The position numbers and the translations under genes are program-made. 64,000 nt of DNA from Bifidobacterium bohemicum DSM 22767 (GTDB lineage Bacteria; Actinomycetota; Actinomycetes; Actinomycetales; Bifidobacteriaceae), in NCBI RefSeq assembly GCF_000741525.1, contig NZ_JGYP01000001.1, positions 514,368 to 578,367 on the forward strand, given 5' to 3'. Numbering within the stretch: the first letter of the stretch is position 1; the number at the start of each line of letters is the position of its first letter. Shown one piece after another: positions 1-8,738 of this stretch. A model generated the notes under the pieces. That model saw only the letters and a list, made by a program, of their open reading frames with translations, searched no databases and was not told the DNA's origin.

Positions 1-415
1 ATAATGGTCGCAGTCTCTCGGAAACGTCGATATGCAAGTTCCTATTCATCATTGTATTATCCCGTCTTGATTATCGTCATCCCATTGAATAACGAATATA
101 AACGAATATGGATTCCGTCGACCACCTCCACTTCTACCGTGCTTCTGTGTCTCATTACCTGCGGTCTTGCCAATCCAACGGCTACTTCAAAGACCAAGGA
201 TTATGAACGGGGCATTAGCGGAGCAAAACCAAAGCTGGAATCTCCCTCTTGCAATTCAAAACTCTCCATAGACAAGAAATAAGCGCGCGATTGGCATCCA
301 ACCGCTGACCATCGTTCTCTACATTGCGAACGCATCTCAATTCCTCATCGTCGAGTCGCAGGTACAGGCCGATAACGGACAGCAATACCCCCCCCCCATA
401 ATCGGCCTGCAATAT
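1..415. other. No gene recognised; region downstream of the GH5 gene
   Basis: No open frame here has a ribosome binding site and a recognisable product. The only structure I see is at the right end: arms CAGGCCGAT (365-373) and ATCGGCCTG (401-409) enclose a run of ten C (388-397). This hairpin lies just past the stop of the minus-strand GH5 gene and could end the ABC-GH5 transcript. It has no clear U tract. Confidence 0.5.
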
Positions 416-1714
416 CTAGTGTTCAGCGATGGCATTCTCCAAAGACGGATCAGAAACCGCACTATAAGCGTCACCCGACTTCATCGGCACTCTCATACAC
501 TCGGTTACGCCGCGAGCCCGGAGTCTCATAACATCGTCGGCAGTCTGTGAAGTCACCAAAGTGGGACGTTCGCCCTGTTCGCTCAGCAACATCCACTTCT
601 CGAATACCGATCCTCCAGGTGCACAAGCCGCACGCATCGTGGGATTGCCGTCATCCCCACATTCGACAACCACCGCCGTCGAACGAGTTTGAGGTTCCGC
701 ACGGTGCCGATATTGGCTGGCAAGCTGAGCATACTCCTTGCCCACTGGCTTGACTCTCCCCTGCTCGTCAATAAGCCCCAGATCATGTTCGAAGGGTGGA
801 AAATCGGACATCGCCTGTGGCACATCGTGTGAGCACCACCAGGTCACCCCATACAGATCGGTGCAATCCAGAGCATGCTCCACGGTCTTTCTGCAAAATT
901 CCGAGACATCTTCAACGTCGATCACATTCTGTGGGGCACCTATCTCCTGCAGCCACACCTGATGATCTGCTTCCAATGCAAACGCTTTGGAGAGTTCGAC
1001 GAGATACTCGGCATGACGAGTACCTGCTTCGCTCAGTGCACCGTATTTCTGCGCCGTACCATTGAACACCCATGAATGAATGGCGGTGACATCTCCAATT
1101 CCGGCAGCCTGCCGAGGAGTAAAGGGATGCCCATCCGAATACCAAACAGCATCATTCTCGCTGTGCAACAGCACATGCCCATTGGCATGCGCCTTCTGCC
1201 TGATTGGATCGATCAGTGCACGCAACCAAGCGTCGGTGCTCTCAGTGTTGGCCGACATACGCCGGGGATGCACCCGATCGGCAAACTGGTTGCACTCATT
1301 GCCTACGGTCAGCCCTTTGAAACCGGATACCGTCGAGAGTGCATCATACAGCACCCCGACCAATTCGCTCTGCGCCTGCACCGCCTTCTCATCGTCAAAC
1401 ATACTGGTTTCATGCCACGACACAAGCCACGAAGGCACGAAATCAAAACTGGACAAATGCCCCTGCAAAACATCCGAATACACATCCAGACCGCGATCAC
1501 TGGCCAAGCAAGCCATATGACGGACATCATCGATGCCGTCCTGATTGATCCACGTACGATTTGGCTGCAGCACCGGCCATAACGGAAACAGTCGGACATG
1601 GTCCATTCCCAAATTGGCGATGGCATCGAAATCACGCTGCACCGAATCCCAATCAGGGTGAAGCCACATATGGAACCAACCGTGCGACGGCGTGTAGTTC
1701 ACACCAAATCTCAT
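416..1714 (-). CDS. GH5-family (GH5_18-like) beta-mannosidase
   Basis: Cytoplasmic glycoside hydrolase of about 432 residues with no signal peptide. The (beta/alpha)8 clan-A signatures are visible: the acid/base in GNECNQF (about E140) and the nucleophile in WLQEIGAP (about E257). Known GH5_18 enzymes of bifidobacteria cleave mannose from Man-beta-1,4-GlcNAc, the stub left after N-glycan trimming. Linkage to an importer and a GH38 alpha-mannosidase makes that the likely job; the subfamily call is inference. An in-frame GTG at 1723 overlaps the upstream permease stop, but GGAG lies 8 bases before the ATG at 1714, so I prefer the ATG. It is the last gene of the operon that begins with the binding protein. 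Confidence 0.75.
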   Translation of the reverse strand: MRFGVNYTPSHGWFHMWLHPDWDSVQRDFDAIANLGMDHVRLFPLWPVLQPNRTWINQDGIDDVRHMACLASDRGLDVYSDVLQGHLSSFDFVPSWLVSWHETSMFDDEKAVQAQSELVGVLYDALSTVSGFKGLTVGNECNQFADRVHPRRMSANTESTDAWLRALIDPIRQKAHANGHVLLHSENDAVWYSDGHPFTPRQAAGIGDVTAIHSWVFNGTAQKYGALSEAGTRHAEYLVELSKAFALEADHQVWLQEIGAPQNVIDVEDVSEFCRKTVEHALDCTDLYGVTWWCSHDVPQAMSDFPPFEHDLGLIDEQGRVKPVGKEYAQLASQYRHRAEPQTRSTAVVVECGDDGNPTMRAACAPGGSVFEKWMLLSEQGERPTLVTSQTADDVMRLRARGVTECMRVPMKSGDAYSAVSDPSLENAIAEH

Positions 1715-1719
1715 TGCGC

Positions 1720-2559
1720 TCACTCCTTGATGCCGCCCTGTTCCAAACCTTGGAAGAAGTAACGCTGGAAGCAGGCGAAGAAGACCAATATCGGGATCAA
1801 CGACACCAAAGCGCCGGCAGCGATCAGCCTCGGGTCTGAAACAAACATGCCCTTGAGACGGTTCATGCCCAAAGTCAACGTATAATTTTTTTCATCCGAG
1901 ATGACAATCAGGGGCCAAAGGAAGTCATTCCATGAACCGACGAAGGCGAAGATGCCCACAACTGTCATCGTTCCTTTGACTTCAGGGATGCAGACGTGGA
2001 TGAACTGCTGCCAGACATTTGCTCCATCGACTTCGGCGGCCTCCTCCAATTCCTTCGGAATGGCCTTGAATGCGTTGGTCATCAACAGAATGTTGATGGC
2101 GCCGCACATACCCGGGAGCGCAACCGCAATCAGCGTATTCTGCAGATTGACCGCACGCATAATCAGAAACTGGGAAATGATAACGCCTTCGATGGGAATC
2201 ACCATCGTCCCCATGAAGAGCAGGAACAAGAACTTGCGGCCACGCCACTCGAGCCTGCCAAGCGCATAACCGGCCATCGTCGAGAACAGGACATTACCAG
2301 CAATCGACATGACGGCCACAAGAATGGTGTTCCACATGTAATGGAACACAGGAACCTGTCTGAAGACCTGAGCATAGTTCTCCATCGTCGGCGTTTTCGG
2401 AACGATATAGGGAGGCACTGCATATACGTTGTCCCCCGGTCCCTTAAGCGACAGTGAAAGTTCCCAGACGAACGGACCTACCAGAAGGATGAAGACAAGG
2501 ACGAGAATTGCGTATTGAACAATTTTGCCTACCGTGACATGTTTACGACTGCTTCCCAT
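1720..2559 (-). CDS. Carbohydrate ABC transporter permease (MalG type)
   Basis: Integral membrane subunit of a CUT1-type sugar importer, 279 residues with six hydrophobic segments. The EAA loop (EELEEAAEVDGAN, near residues 185-200) docks the shared ATPase, which is not encoded here and is probably a genome-wide MsiK-like protein. The start ATG overlaps the stop of the preceding permease (TGATG), and AGGAG lies 9 bases upstream, so the two are translationally coupled. Its partners are the 2559-3536 permease and the lipoprotein at 3541. The neighbouring GH5 and GH38 enzymes suggest the cargo is an N-glycan-derived manno-oligosaccharide. Confidence 0.85.
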   Translation of the reverse strand: MGSSRKHVTVGKIVQYAILVLVFILLVGPFVWELSLSLKGPGDNVYAVPPYIVPKTPTMENYAQVFRQVPVFHYMWNTILVAVMSIAGNVLFSTMAGYALGRLEWRGRKFLFLLFMGTMVIPIEGVIISQFLIMRAVNLQNTLIAVALPGMCGAINILLMTNAFKAIPKELEEAAEVDGANVWQQFIHVCIPEVKGTMTVVGIFAFVGSWNDFLWPLIVISDEKNYTLTLGMNRLKGMFVSDPRLIAAGALVSLIPILVFFACFQRYFFQGLEQGGIKE

Positions 2560-3536
2560 CAGTTCTCGCTCCTACTTTGGAAGATCTGCTGAACGATCAG
2601 CATGAATCCAACGATCACCAACACAATCAGGGACAATGCGCTTGCATAACCCGTGTGGGCTTGTATGCCAGTACCCTCCTGCTGGATCATCATCGACATG
2701 GTTATGTCCTGTCCGCCAGGACCGGCCGTACCGTTGGTCAACACATAAATCTCGTTGAAGACACGGAAGGCCGCGATGGTGGAAAGCATCATGATAAGAA
2801 CGATGGTCGATCTAACACCGGGCATGGTAATCGAGACGAATTTGCGGACGGGGCCGGCACCGTCCAGCGATGCGGCCTCATACAAGGAATCATCGATGTT
2901 GGCCAGTGCCGTCAAATAGATGACCATGTAATATCCCAAGCCAAGCCATATGGTGACGAACATGGCGGAAAAAAGAATCATCCATCGATCAGTAAGGAAG
3001 GGTATGGGTTGCTTAATAAGGTGCATGCCTTCCAACAGCGAGTTGATCAATCCCTTGGAATCAAGCAGATTCGTCCAAATCATGCCCACAACGACGGCGG
3101 ACATGACCACTGGAGTATAGAAGGACGTGCGGAAGAAACCCATGATCTTGGAGTTCCCACGGACCAATGACGCCAAAATCAAAGGCAGAATCACCATGAA
3201 CGGCACTACACAAACAACATAGAGCGTGGAATTGAGCAACGCCGTCCAGAAGTATTCATCGTGGAAGATATCCACGAAGTTCTGGAAACCTATGAACTTG
3301 CCGGGCACCAAGAGCGTGGAATCCGTAAACGCCAACCTGAAGGTATTAAGCGCCGCGACAATTACGAATATAAAGACAATACTAAAGGCCGGAGCCACAA
3401 AGAGATACGGCGCCAAGGTCCTCAGCACTGACTGCCGATGCCTGACCGGTTTATCCCTTTTCGCCCCAGCCGGGTCGGAGGACAAAGCCTCCGACCCGTT
3501 ACTGGTGTTTCTTGACATAGATTTGACCGAATTCAC
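2559..3536 (-). CDS. Carbohydrate ABC transporter permease (MalF type)
   Basis: Second permease of the same CUT1 importer, 325 residues. A charged, Ser-rich N-terminus of about 45 residues precedes six membrane spans. The EAA-type loop reads DDSLYEAASLDGAGP. The start is a GTG four bases after the binding-protein stop. I see no good Shine-Dalgarno, so translation probably depends on coupling; an ATG seven codons in (3518) is an alternative. Order binding protein, MalF-like, MalG-like, hydrolase is the standard bifidobacterial layout. Confidence 0.83.
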   Translation of the reverse strand: MNSVKSMSRNTSNGSEALSSDPAGAKRDKPVRHRQSVLRTLAPYLFVAPAFSIVFIFVIVAALNTFRLAFTDSTLLVPGKFIGFQNFVDIFHDEYFWTALLNSTLYVVCVVPFMVILPLILASLVRGNSKIMGFFRTSFYTPVVMSAVVVGMIWTNLLDSKGLINSLLEGMHLIKQPIPFLTDRWMILFSAMFVTIWLGLGYYMVIYLTALANIDDSLYEAASLDGAGPVRKFVSITMPGVRSTIVLIMMLSTIAAFRVFNEIYVLTNGTAGPGGQDITMSMMIQQEGTGIQAHTGYASALSLIVLVIVGFMLIVQQIFQSRSEN

Positions 3537-3540
3537 TTGA

Positions 3541-4830
3541 TTACTTGTTCAATTTACCGTTGGCGAAGTCCACGGCCTTATCAAGGGCCTGCTTGGCCGT
3601 CTGCTTACCTTGCAGGGCAAGTGCGACTTGCTGCTGCAGGTACTTGCTTCCAGCAGCATCGGTGAACTGCGCCGGTCGGCTGGAGAAGCCGTTCTCGACG
3701 GCTTTGAGCGTGATTTTCAGCGCCTTGCCTTGCAAGTCGCCCTCATCAATCTTTGCATAGTACGGATCTTCCAGACCGCCCTTGCTGGAGGGGAAAGTGC
3801 TGGATTTCTTGGCGAATTCAAGCTGATTCTTCTTATTCGTCACGAATTTGACGAACTTCAACGCCTCGTCCTTATGCTTGGTGGCGGCGCTGACGCTGAG
3901 CATCTCATAACCCACAGTCGCGGATTTGCCCAGATCGCTTATCTTCGGCCCCACAGTCAGATGGCTGTATAGATCCGGGGAGTTCTTCTTAAAGTCCGCC
4001 GCAGAATACGCGCTTCCACCCATCGCGATAATCGAGCCACGCTGGAAGAAGTCGCCTTGTTGTGACCAGGAAGCGTCCAAAGCCTCCGCAGGGATACCCT
4101 TGGCCTTGAACAAATCGACGAACTTTTGAAGGAACGCGACGGCTTTGGGCGTGTTGAACGTATATTCCGTCTGATCCTTGTTCATGAAATCAACGCCAGC
4201 AGAGGCATAGTCACCGGCATCGGCAGCCATCATAGTCGACATGTAAGCGCCACAGCCACTGTTGACCATCGTCTGAGCCTGCGAGAAATAATCATCCCAG
4301 GTCACGGGAAGCTTATTCGGGTCGAGTCCGCACTTCTGCATGAGTTGGGTGTTGTAGTAGTTCGGCCCGTCATTGACATACCATGGGAACCCGTATGAAG
4401 CGGTCTGCATGCCCTTACCGGAGAAGGTCACGGCTTTCCATGCGTTGGGATAGAACTGATCCTTGGCACCAGGATCCTCTTTGGTGATGTTCATCAAGGC
4501 ACCAGCCTTGGCCAGGCCATATTGCAGGGATGGGCCGGCGTCGACAATGTCGGGCAGTTCCTTTGCGGCCGCCTGCGAAGATAGCTTTTCCTCATAGTTG
4601 TCAGAAGGCTGATCCATCCATTTGATGGTGACGTTTGGATTGGCTTTTTCGTAAGCGGCGATCAGCTCTTTAAAATACGGGGTGTATTTATCGTTCTTAA
4701 GATTCCACGTCTGGAATGAAATCTCAGTTTTTCCATCTGCGTTTTTATCCCCCTGACCACCACAAGCCCCAACGGACAGGAGCATTACCGCGGCACCAGC
4801 GGCGGCAACGGTCTTCTTCAAAGAAAACAT
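3541..4830 (-). CDS. Sugar-binding lipoprotein of ABC importer
   Basis: Extracellular solute-binding protein (family 1, about 429 residues) anchored as a lipoprotein. The N-terminus has KK, a hydrophobic stretch, then a VGAC lipobox and GGQGDKN linker. It captures oligosaccharide for the two permeases downstream. I start at the ATG at 4830, preceded by GAAAGGAAATCAG. A frame extending 15 codons upstream would bury that ribosome site and put charged residues before the signal peptide. A consensus promoter and a LacI-type operator lie just upstream (4899-4948). The substrate is inferred from the linked GH38 and GH5 enzymes to be an N-glycan fragment. Confidence 0.85.
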   Translation of the reverse strand: MFSLKKTVAAAGAAVMLLSVGACGGQGDKNADGKTEISFQTWNLKNDKYTPYFKELIAAYEKANPNVTIKWMDQPSDNYEEKLSSQAAAKELPDIVDAGPSLQYGLAKAGALMNITKEDPGAKDQFYPNAWKAVTFSGKGMQTASYGFPWYVNDGPNYYNTQLMQKCGLDPNKLPVTWDDYFSQAQTMVNSGCGAYMSTMMAADAGDYASAGVDFMNKDQTEYTFNTPKAVAFLQKFVDLFKAKGIPAEALDASWSQQGDFFQRGSIIAMGGSAYSAADFKKNSPDLYSHLTVGPKISDLGKSATVGYEMLSVSAATKHKDEALKFVKFVTNKKNQLEFAKKSSTFPSSKGGLEDPYYAKIDEGDLQGKALKITLKAVENGFSSRPAQFTDAAGSKYLQQQVALALQGKQTAKQALDKAVDFANGKLNK

Positions 4831-4898
4831 CTGATTTCCTTTCTTCTGCACCTCCTCCGGCATTGGAGGAAGCATTACGTTTCAGCTCGAAACAAAGC

Positions 4899-4948
4899 AC
4901 TAAAACGCTTTAGTTATTATTATAAAACCTACGAATTCGATTTGTCAA
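4899..4948 (-). promoter_or_regulatory. Sigma-70 promoter overlapped by LacI-type operator
   Basis: On the minus strand a perfect -35 (TTGACA, 4943-4948) and a perfect -10 (TATAAT, 4919-4924) are separated by 18 bases. Directly after the -10 sits the palindrome ACTAAAGCGTTTTAGT (4899-4914; ACTAAAACGCTTTAGT on plus), with the central CG typical of LacI-family operators and 6 of 7 symmetric half-site positions. Binding there would cover the transcription start of the binding-protein operon. The same 16 bases recur at 8634-8649. Confidence 0.8.
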
Positions 4949-4960
4949 TCTCATGCAGTT

Positions 4961-4969
4961 CCCCCCCCC
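4961..4969. repeat. Homopolymer run of nine C (G on minus strand)
   Basis: The run lies just upstream of the -35 of the ABC-GH5 operon promoter. A second run of ten C lies at 388-397, at the other end of the same operon. Such tracts are prone to slippage; whether length affects expression is not visible from one sequence. Confidence 0.6.
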
Positions 4970-5030
4970 ATGTCCGACATTGAGGCACTTTATCTTCCCA
5001 TGTCTCCTGGAACCCTGAAGAAGAACTTCA

Positions 5031-5063
5031 CAGGGGCATGGAATCTAGAATTCACATGCCCCT
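5031..5063 (-). terminator. Hairpin after GH38 gene
   Basis: Perfect 10-base arms CAGGGGCATG (5031-5040) and CATGCCCCTG (5054-5063) with a 13-base loop lie 25 bases after the alpha-mannosidase stop at 5089. There is no strong U tract on the minus strand, so termination efficiency is uncertain. Confidence 0.5.
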
Positions 5064-5088
5064 GCAAGTTTCGACGGTTTCCATCGGT

Positions 5089-8000
5089 TCATCGAGCGAT
5101 GCGCAGCGTCGCCTGCTGGTATGGGTGCAGCCTCAACGCAGCGCCTTGAACGGGTTGCGAAGAAGCGGCAACGGCACGAGGCAGCTCGGCCGGCAGGGAC
5201 TGAGCATCCTCAAGTTCACTGACTTCACTGACCACAGCGCCCGCCAGTTCGGCGCAGACATGCAATCTGCCAGACGCCTCGCCGCCAGCAGGCTCATAGA
5301 GACGCACAATCACGTCACCGGAACCGTCATCAGCCATCTTGACCCAATCGACCACGATGCTCCCCCGCTCGGCTTGCGCAACCGCGATCGGCTCGAATAC
5401 CGGCAAAGCCGAGAAGACCGGAGCATTGACCCGAGCGGCCTGAGCAAGTGTACGGTCAACGGAGGCATCGACAACCACGGACCACGCGAACTCGTGATGC
5501 CCCTGATCGGTGTCCGGATCAGGATACAGCGGCGCGGAAAGCAGCGAGAGCCTGACCATCGTGCCATGACCTGCCGGCACGGTGCCGTCCAAAGCTCCCG
5601 CCGACGTATTATTGCCCGTCACATTGCCAATCGGACTCACATCCGAGCCATAAGTCGTAGCGTTGACCACTGCGGCTGCATATCCCGCCTCGGCCAAGCG
5701 CACAAACCGGTGCGTGCAACTTTCGAACATGGCTTCCTGGCTGCGTGAATTCTTCTGAACAGGACGTTCAACCATGCCATACTGGGCCTCATATTGGGCA
5801 TTGGACACATCGAGTGCCAGCGGCACGTCCACTTTGAGGAATTGCTCCTGCGTGTGCCACTCTACGCCCGCCTCGAAATCAAGCGTGCTCGCACCGCTGT
5901 GCAGAATGATCCGAGTCTTGATATCCACACCCTCGGCATGTGACTTGACAGTAGCGATCGCAGCGCCATCAGAATCACGCGTCGCAACGTCAACCAAACG
6001 GGACTCCTCCAAACCGTTCGCCATCAGGAAGGCATCACGCTGGATATCCCACGCATCCCACTGATACGGCTCATCACGCATCAGTTCATATCGTCCGAGT
6101 CGGGTTCCGGCGGGCACCAGTTCGCGTCCGTTCACCAAGTCAACCAGCGAGGATACGGAACCATCAGCCTCCACCTTGACGGACAATACCCCGTTGGAAA
6201 GCACGGCCGAGCCATCAGCGTCCTTCTGCGCTTGCGCAGCAAGTGGAGCACCAACATCCGGCAACACGGCATTCGAGGTAAGCTCTAAGTCAGTCGAAGC
6301 AAGATCCTTGACGCGATCCTGCCACACATTGCCGGCCGGATGAGCGCATGCGCCCGGCTGCACAACCCAGTTGCCACCGCGATGGTTCGAATCGTCCCCG
6401 GAATCAGCCACCGGCAGTACCACGGCGTCGTCCACAACCGGCAGCGAGGAATCAGCCTGATGAATCGCGGAGGCCGCCTGATCAGCGATTTCGAACAAAG
6501 CGTGAATGTCACGCTGATAATCCTCGCGAGCCTCAAGCTCCGCCCATGCGAGCGCGGAACCTGGAAGAATGTCGTGGAACTGATTGAGCAGCAGCTTCTG
6601 CCAGATGGCGTCAAGCTGCTGGCGCGGATACCGGTAGTTCGAATCCTTCAGACTCGCCTCCGCGCACAGGTATTCCACCACACGCAGCATGGACTCCTCC
6701 TGCCTGCATCCGCGCTTCATGTCCTGCTGCGCGGTCAGTGTCGCACGATGGAGTTCAAGATAAAGCTCGCCTCGATAAATCGGGGTCTCTCCCCTGGCCT
6801 CATCGACGACGTCCTGCCGGATCTTGGCATACAGGTCGTCAGGAGTGCCGAAGTCGATCTGCGGCACTCCTTCAAGGTCGCGCATACGGTGAATGCGGCT
6901 TACCATCTCGCGATTAGGGCCGCCACCACCATCGCCGTAACCGTAGAGCATGATGGCGTGGTCCGAAAGGTCCTTGTCCAGATAGTTCTTCTGCGAGTAG
7001 ACGACATCCTTGACTTCCGCGGGAGCGCAATAGGTGTCGGAAGGCGGGAAGTGGGTGAGGATGCCCGTGCCGTCGATGCCCTGCCAGATGAATGAGTGAT
7101 GCGGGAACTTGGTCGTGTCGTTCCAGGAGATCTTCTGAGTCAGGAACCACTCGAAGCCGGCACGGAGCGCAATCTGCGGCCACGACCCGGTGTAGCCGAA
7201 ACTGTCGGGCAACCATACACCCTTGGCCACAGCCCCCAAGTGCTCTTTGTAGTATCGCTGGCCGAAAGTGATCTGCCGCACCAGAGACTCGCCGCAGGGC
7301 ACCATGCCATCGGACTCGACCCACATTCCGCCGACGGGAATGAAACGGCCTTCAGCGATGCGCTCCTTCATGCGATTGAACAGATCGGGATGCTCCGCTT
7401 CCAGCCACGCGTACTGCTGCGCAGAACTCATCGCGTAAATGAAATCGGGGTCCTGATCCATCAAAGCCAGTACGTTCGAAACGGTGCGGGCGACCTTGCG
7501 TCGGGTCTCACGCACCGGCCAAAGCCACGCGGAGTCGATGTGCGCGTGAGCCACCGCGGTATGTTTGACACTGGAACTGACGGCGGGACGGGACAGAACA
7601 TCCTTCAGCTGCGCACGCGCCTGAGCCACCGTTCCTACGATGTTCCGCTCGTCATAGACGTTGAGCGAACGTTGAAGCGCCTTGGCCAACTGCCAGTAGC
7701 GAGGATCATCGTCCTTCAGCTCGCGCATCAAGGAAGACACGACTTCAAGATCCATGCCGTAGTCGAAAAGGTCACGATTGAAACAGCAGACATCCATACG
7801 ACGCAACGTATACGGCTGATCCGGCTTACCGGTTGCCTTGAGCCCTACATGCGTGGGTGAGAACGGCGTCGGCCCCTCAACGACGGGATTGGCTGCGGCC
7901 TCGAGATAAACAACGAAATTGCCGTCCGCATCGAGAGGAACATGGCGGGTGCCATCAGCATCGATAAGCGGAACCCAGCTGTTGCGGGGATTGACGGCTT

Positions 8001-8370
8001 TAATGGCAGTGCCGTCGGCGGTATAAGCAAGTGCTTCGGACTGGAAACCAGGGCCACGCTCGGCAAGCCAGCCGAGGTCGGCCACCAGCTCTATCTGGCG
8101 TCCTTGGGCCGCCGCCAAATCAATCCGACCAGAGACCTCAAACCATGTCGTGCCCCAAGTGGTGCCCCACGACCCCGGAATCTCAAATACTTGAAAATCG
8201 ACCTGCCCTGCGCGGGCACGGTCCAAGAAGCCCATAAAAGGCTCGGGCTCGCCAGGATTGGCGAATGCACGCACCGAGCAATGATCGAGAACCGTCTCGA
8301 CATGAGGCTCCAGCCGTTGCTGGCGCACCCGGTCGCAGCGGCAAAGCTCTTGGTCAGGAGCGAGGAACAT
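5089..8370 (-). CDS. GH38 alpha-mannosidase
   Basis: Large retaining alpha-mannosidase (1093 residues), cytoplasmic with no signal peptide, which trims alpha-linked mannose from imported N-glycan fragments. The N-terminal beta domain spans about 1-260. The catalytic GH38 domain has the zinc-binding HID (H277, D279) in AHIDSAWLWP and the nucleophile D389 in WLPDSFGYTG. A helical middle domain and the C-terminal beta domains follow. Length fits bacterial and vacuolar-type GH38. The start ATG at 8370 has GGAAGG 7 bases upstream. It is transcribed alone, ahead of the ABC-GH5 operon, and carries the same operator. Bifidobacteria often have several GH38 paralogues in such loci; only one is inside this window. 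Confidence 0.9.
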   Translation of the reverse strand: MFLAPDQELCRCDRVRQQRLEPHVETVLDHCSVRAFANPGEPEPFMGFLDRARAGQVDFQVFEIPGSWGTTWGTTWFEVSGRIDLAAAQGRQIELVADLGWLAERGPGFQSEALAYTADGTAIKAVNPRNSWVPLIDADGTRHVPLDADGNFVVYLEAAANPVVEGPTPFSPTHVGLKATGKPDQPYTLRRMDVCCFNRDLFDYGMDLEVVSSLMRELKDDDPRYWQLAKALQRSLNVYDERNIVGTVAQARAQLKDVLSRPAVSSSVKHTAVAHAHIDSAWLWPVRETRRKVARTVSNVLALMDQDPDFIYAMSSAQQYAWLEAEHPDLFNRMKERIAEGRFIPVGGMWVESDGMVPCGESLVRQITFGQRYYKEHLGAVAKGVWLPDSFGYTGSWPQIALRAGFEWFLTQKISWNDTTKFPHHSFIWQGIDGTGILTHFPPSDTYCAPAEVKDVVYSQKNYLDKDLSDHAIMLYGYGDGGGGPNREMVSRIHRMRDLEGVPQIDFGTPDDLYAKIRQDVVDEARGETPIYRGELYLELHRATLTAQQDMKRGCRQEESMLRVVEYLCAEASLKDSNYRYPRQQLDAIWQKLLLNQFHDILPGSALAWAELEAREDYQRDIHALFEIADQAASAIHQADSSLPVVDDAVVLPVADSGDDSNHRGGNWVVQPGACAHPAGNVWQDRVKDLASTDLELTSNAVLPDVGAPLAAQAQKDADGSAVLSNGVLSVKVEADGSVSSLVDLVNGRELVPAGTRLGRYELMRDEPYQWDAWDIQRDAFLMANGLEESRLVDVATRDSDGAAIATVKSHAEGVDIKTRIILHSGASTLDFEAGVEWHTQEQFLKVDVPLALDVSNAQYEAQYGMVERPVQKNSRSQEAMFESCTHRFVRLAEAGYAAAVVNATTYGSDVSPIGNVTGNNTSAGALDGTVPAGHGTMVRLSLLSAPLYPDPDTDQGHHEFAWSVVVDASVDRTLAQAARVNAPVFSALPVFEPIAVAQAERGSIVVDWVKMADDGSGDVIVRLYEPAGGEASGRLHVCAELAGAVVSEVSELEDAQSLPAELPRAVAASSQPVQGAALRLHPYQQATLRIAR

Positions 8371-8633
8371 GTGGAATCCTTCCTTAGATTCGAATCAGTA
8401 CCACTGCCATGACATCAGTACTGATGATCAATATGATGGGCATAAGGGCTCATCGTCGTCCGAAAACGACCTGTGGCTGTTCGGCGCAGTCCAACGCCGA
8501 CCCGAGACAGGACGCGCTCTGACCGGATTGGCGCAACAACAGCTGAGACATCATTGACAAAACCTCCATCAGGTCGTGCGCTCGGCGACTGAGCCGTGCC
8601 TCCATACCTAAGCAAGTTTACAAACCATAGAGG

Positions 8634-8649
8634 ACTAAAACGCTTTAGT
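8634..8649. promoter_or_regulatory. LacI-type operator upstream of GH38 gene
   Basis: ACTAAAACGCTTTAGT is identical in all 16 positions to the operator at 4899-4914. It lies in the 368-base gap between galE and the GH38 start, on the leader side of the mannosidase. This indicates common control of mannosidase and importer by one LacI-family repressor, whose gene is not evident nearby. Confidence 0.75.
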
Positions 8650-8670
8650 ACCTTTTGCGTGTGCCTTTCG

Positions 8671-8716
8671 CTCGCAATAAACAAAACCGGTCACGACGCA
8701 TGAACGCCGTGGCCGG
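8671..8716 (-). terminator. Intrinsic terminator of galE
   Basis: Downstream of the galE stop the minus strand forms a 12-base-pair stem (8687-8698 with 8705-8716, including G-U pairs) with a 6-base loop. It is followed by TTTTGTTTATT, a U-rich tail typical of rho-independent termination. Confidence 0.7.
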
Positions 8717-8738
8717 ACATCGGTTTTCAGAACGATTG

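Noticed and set aside
4..282. 92-codon plus-strand frame at the window start
   Set aside because: No ribosome site and no domain; low-complexity Ser/Thr composition.
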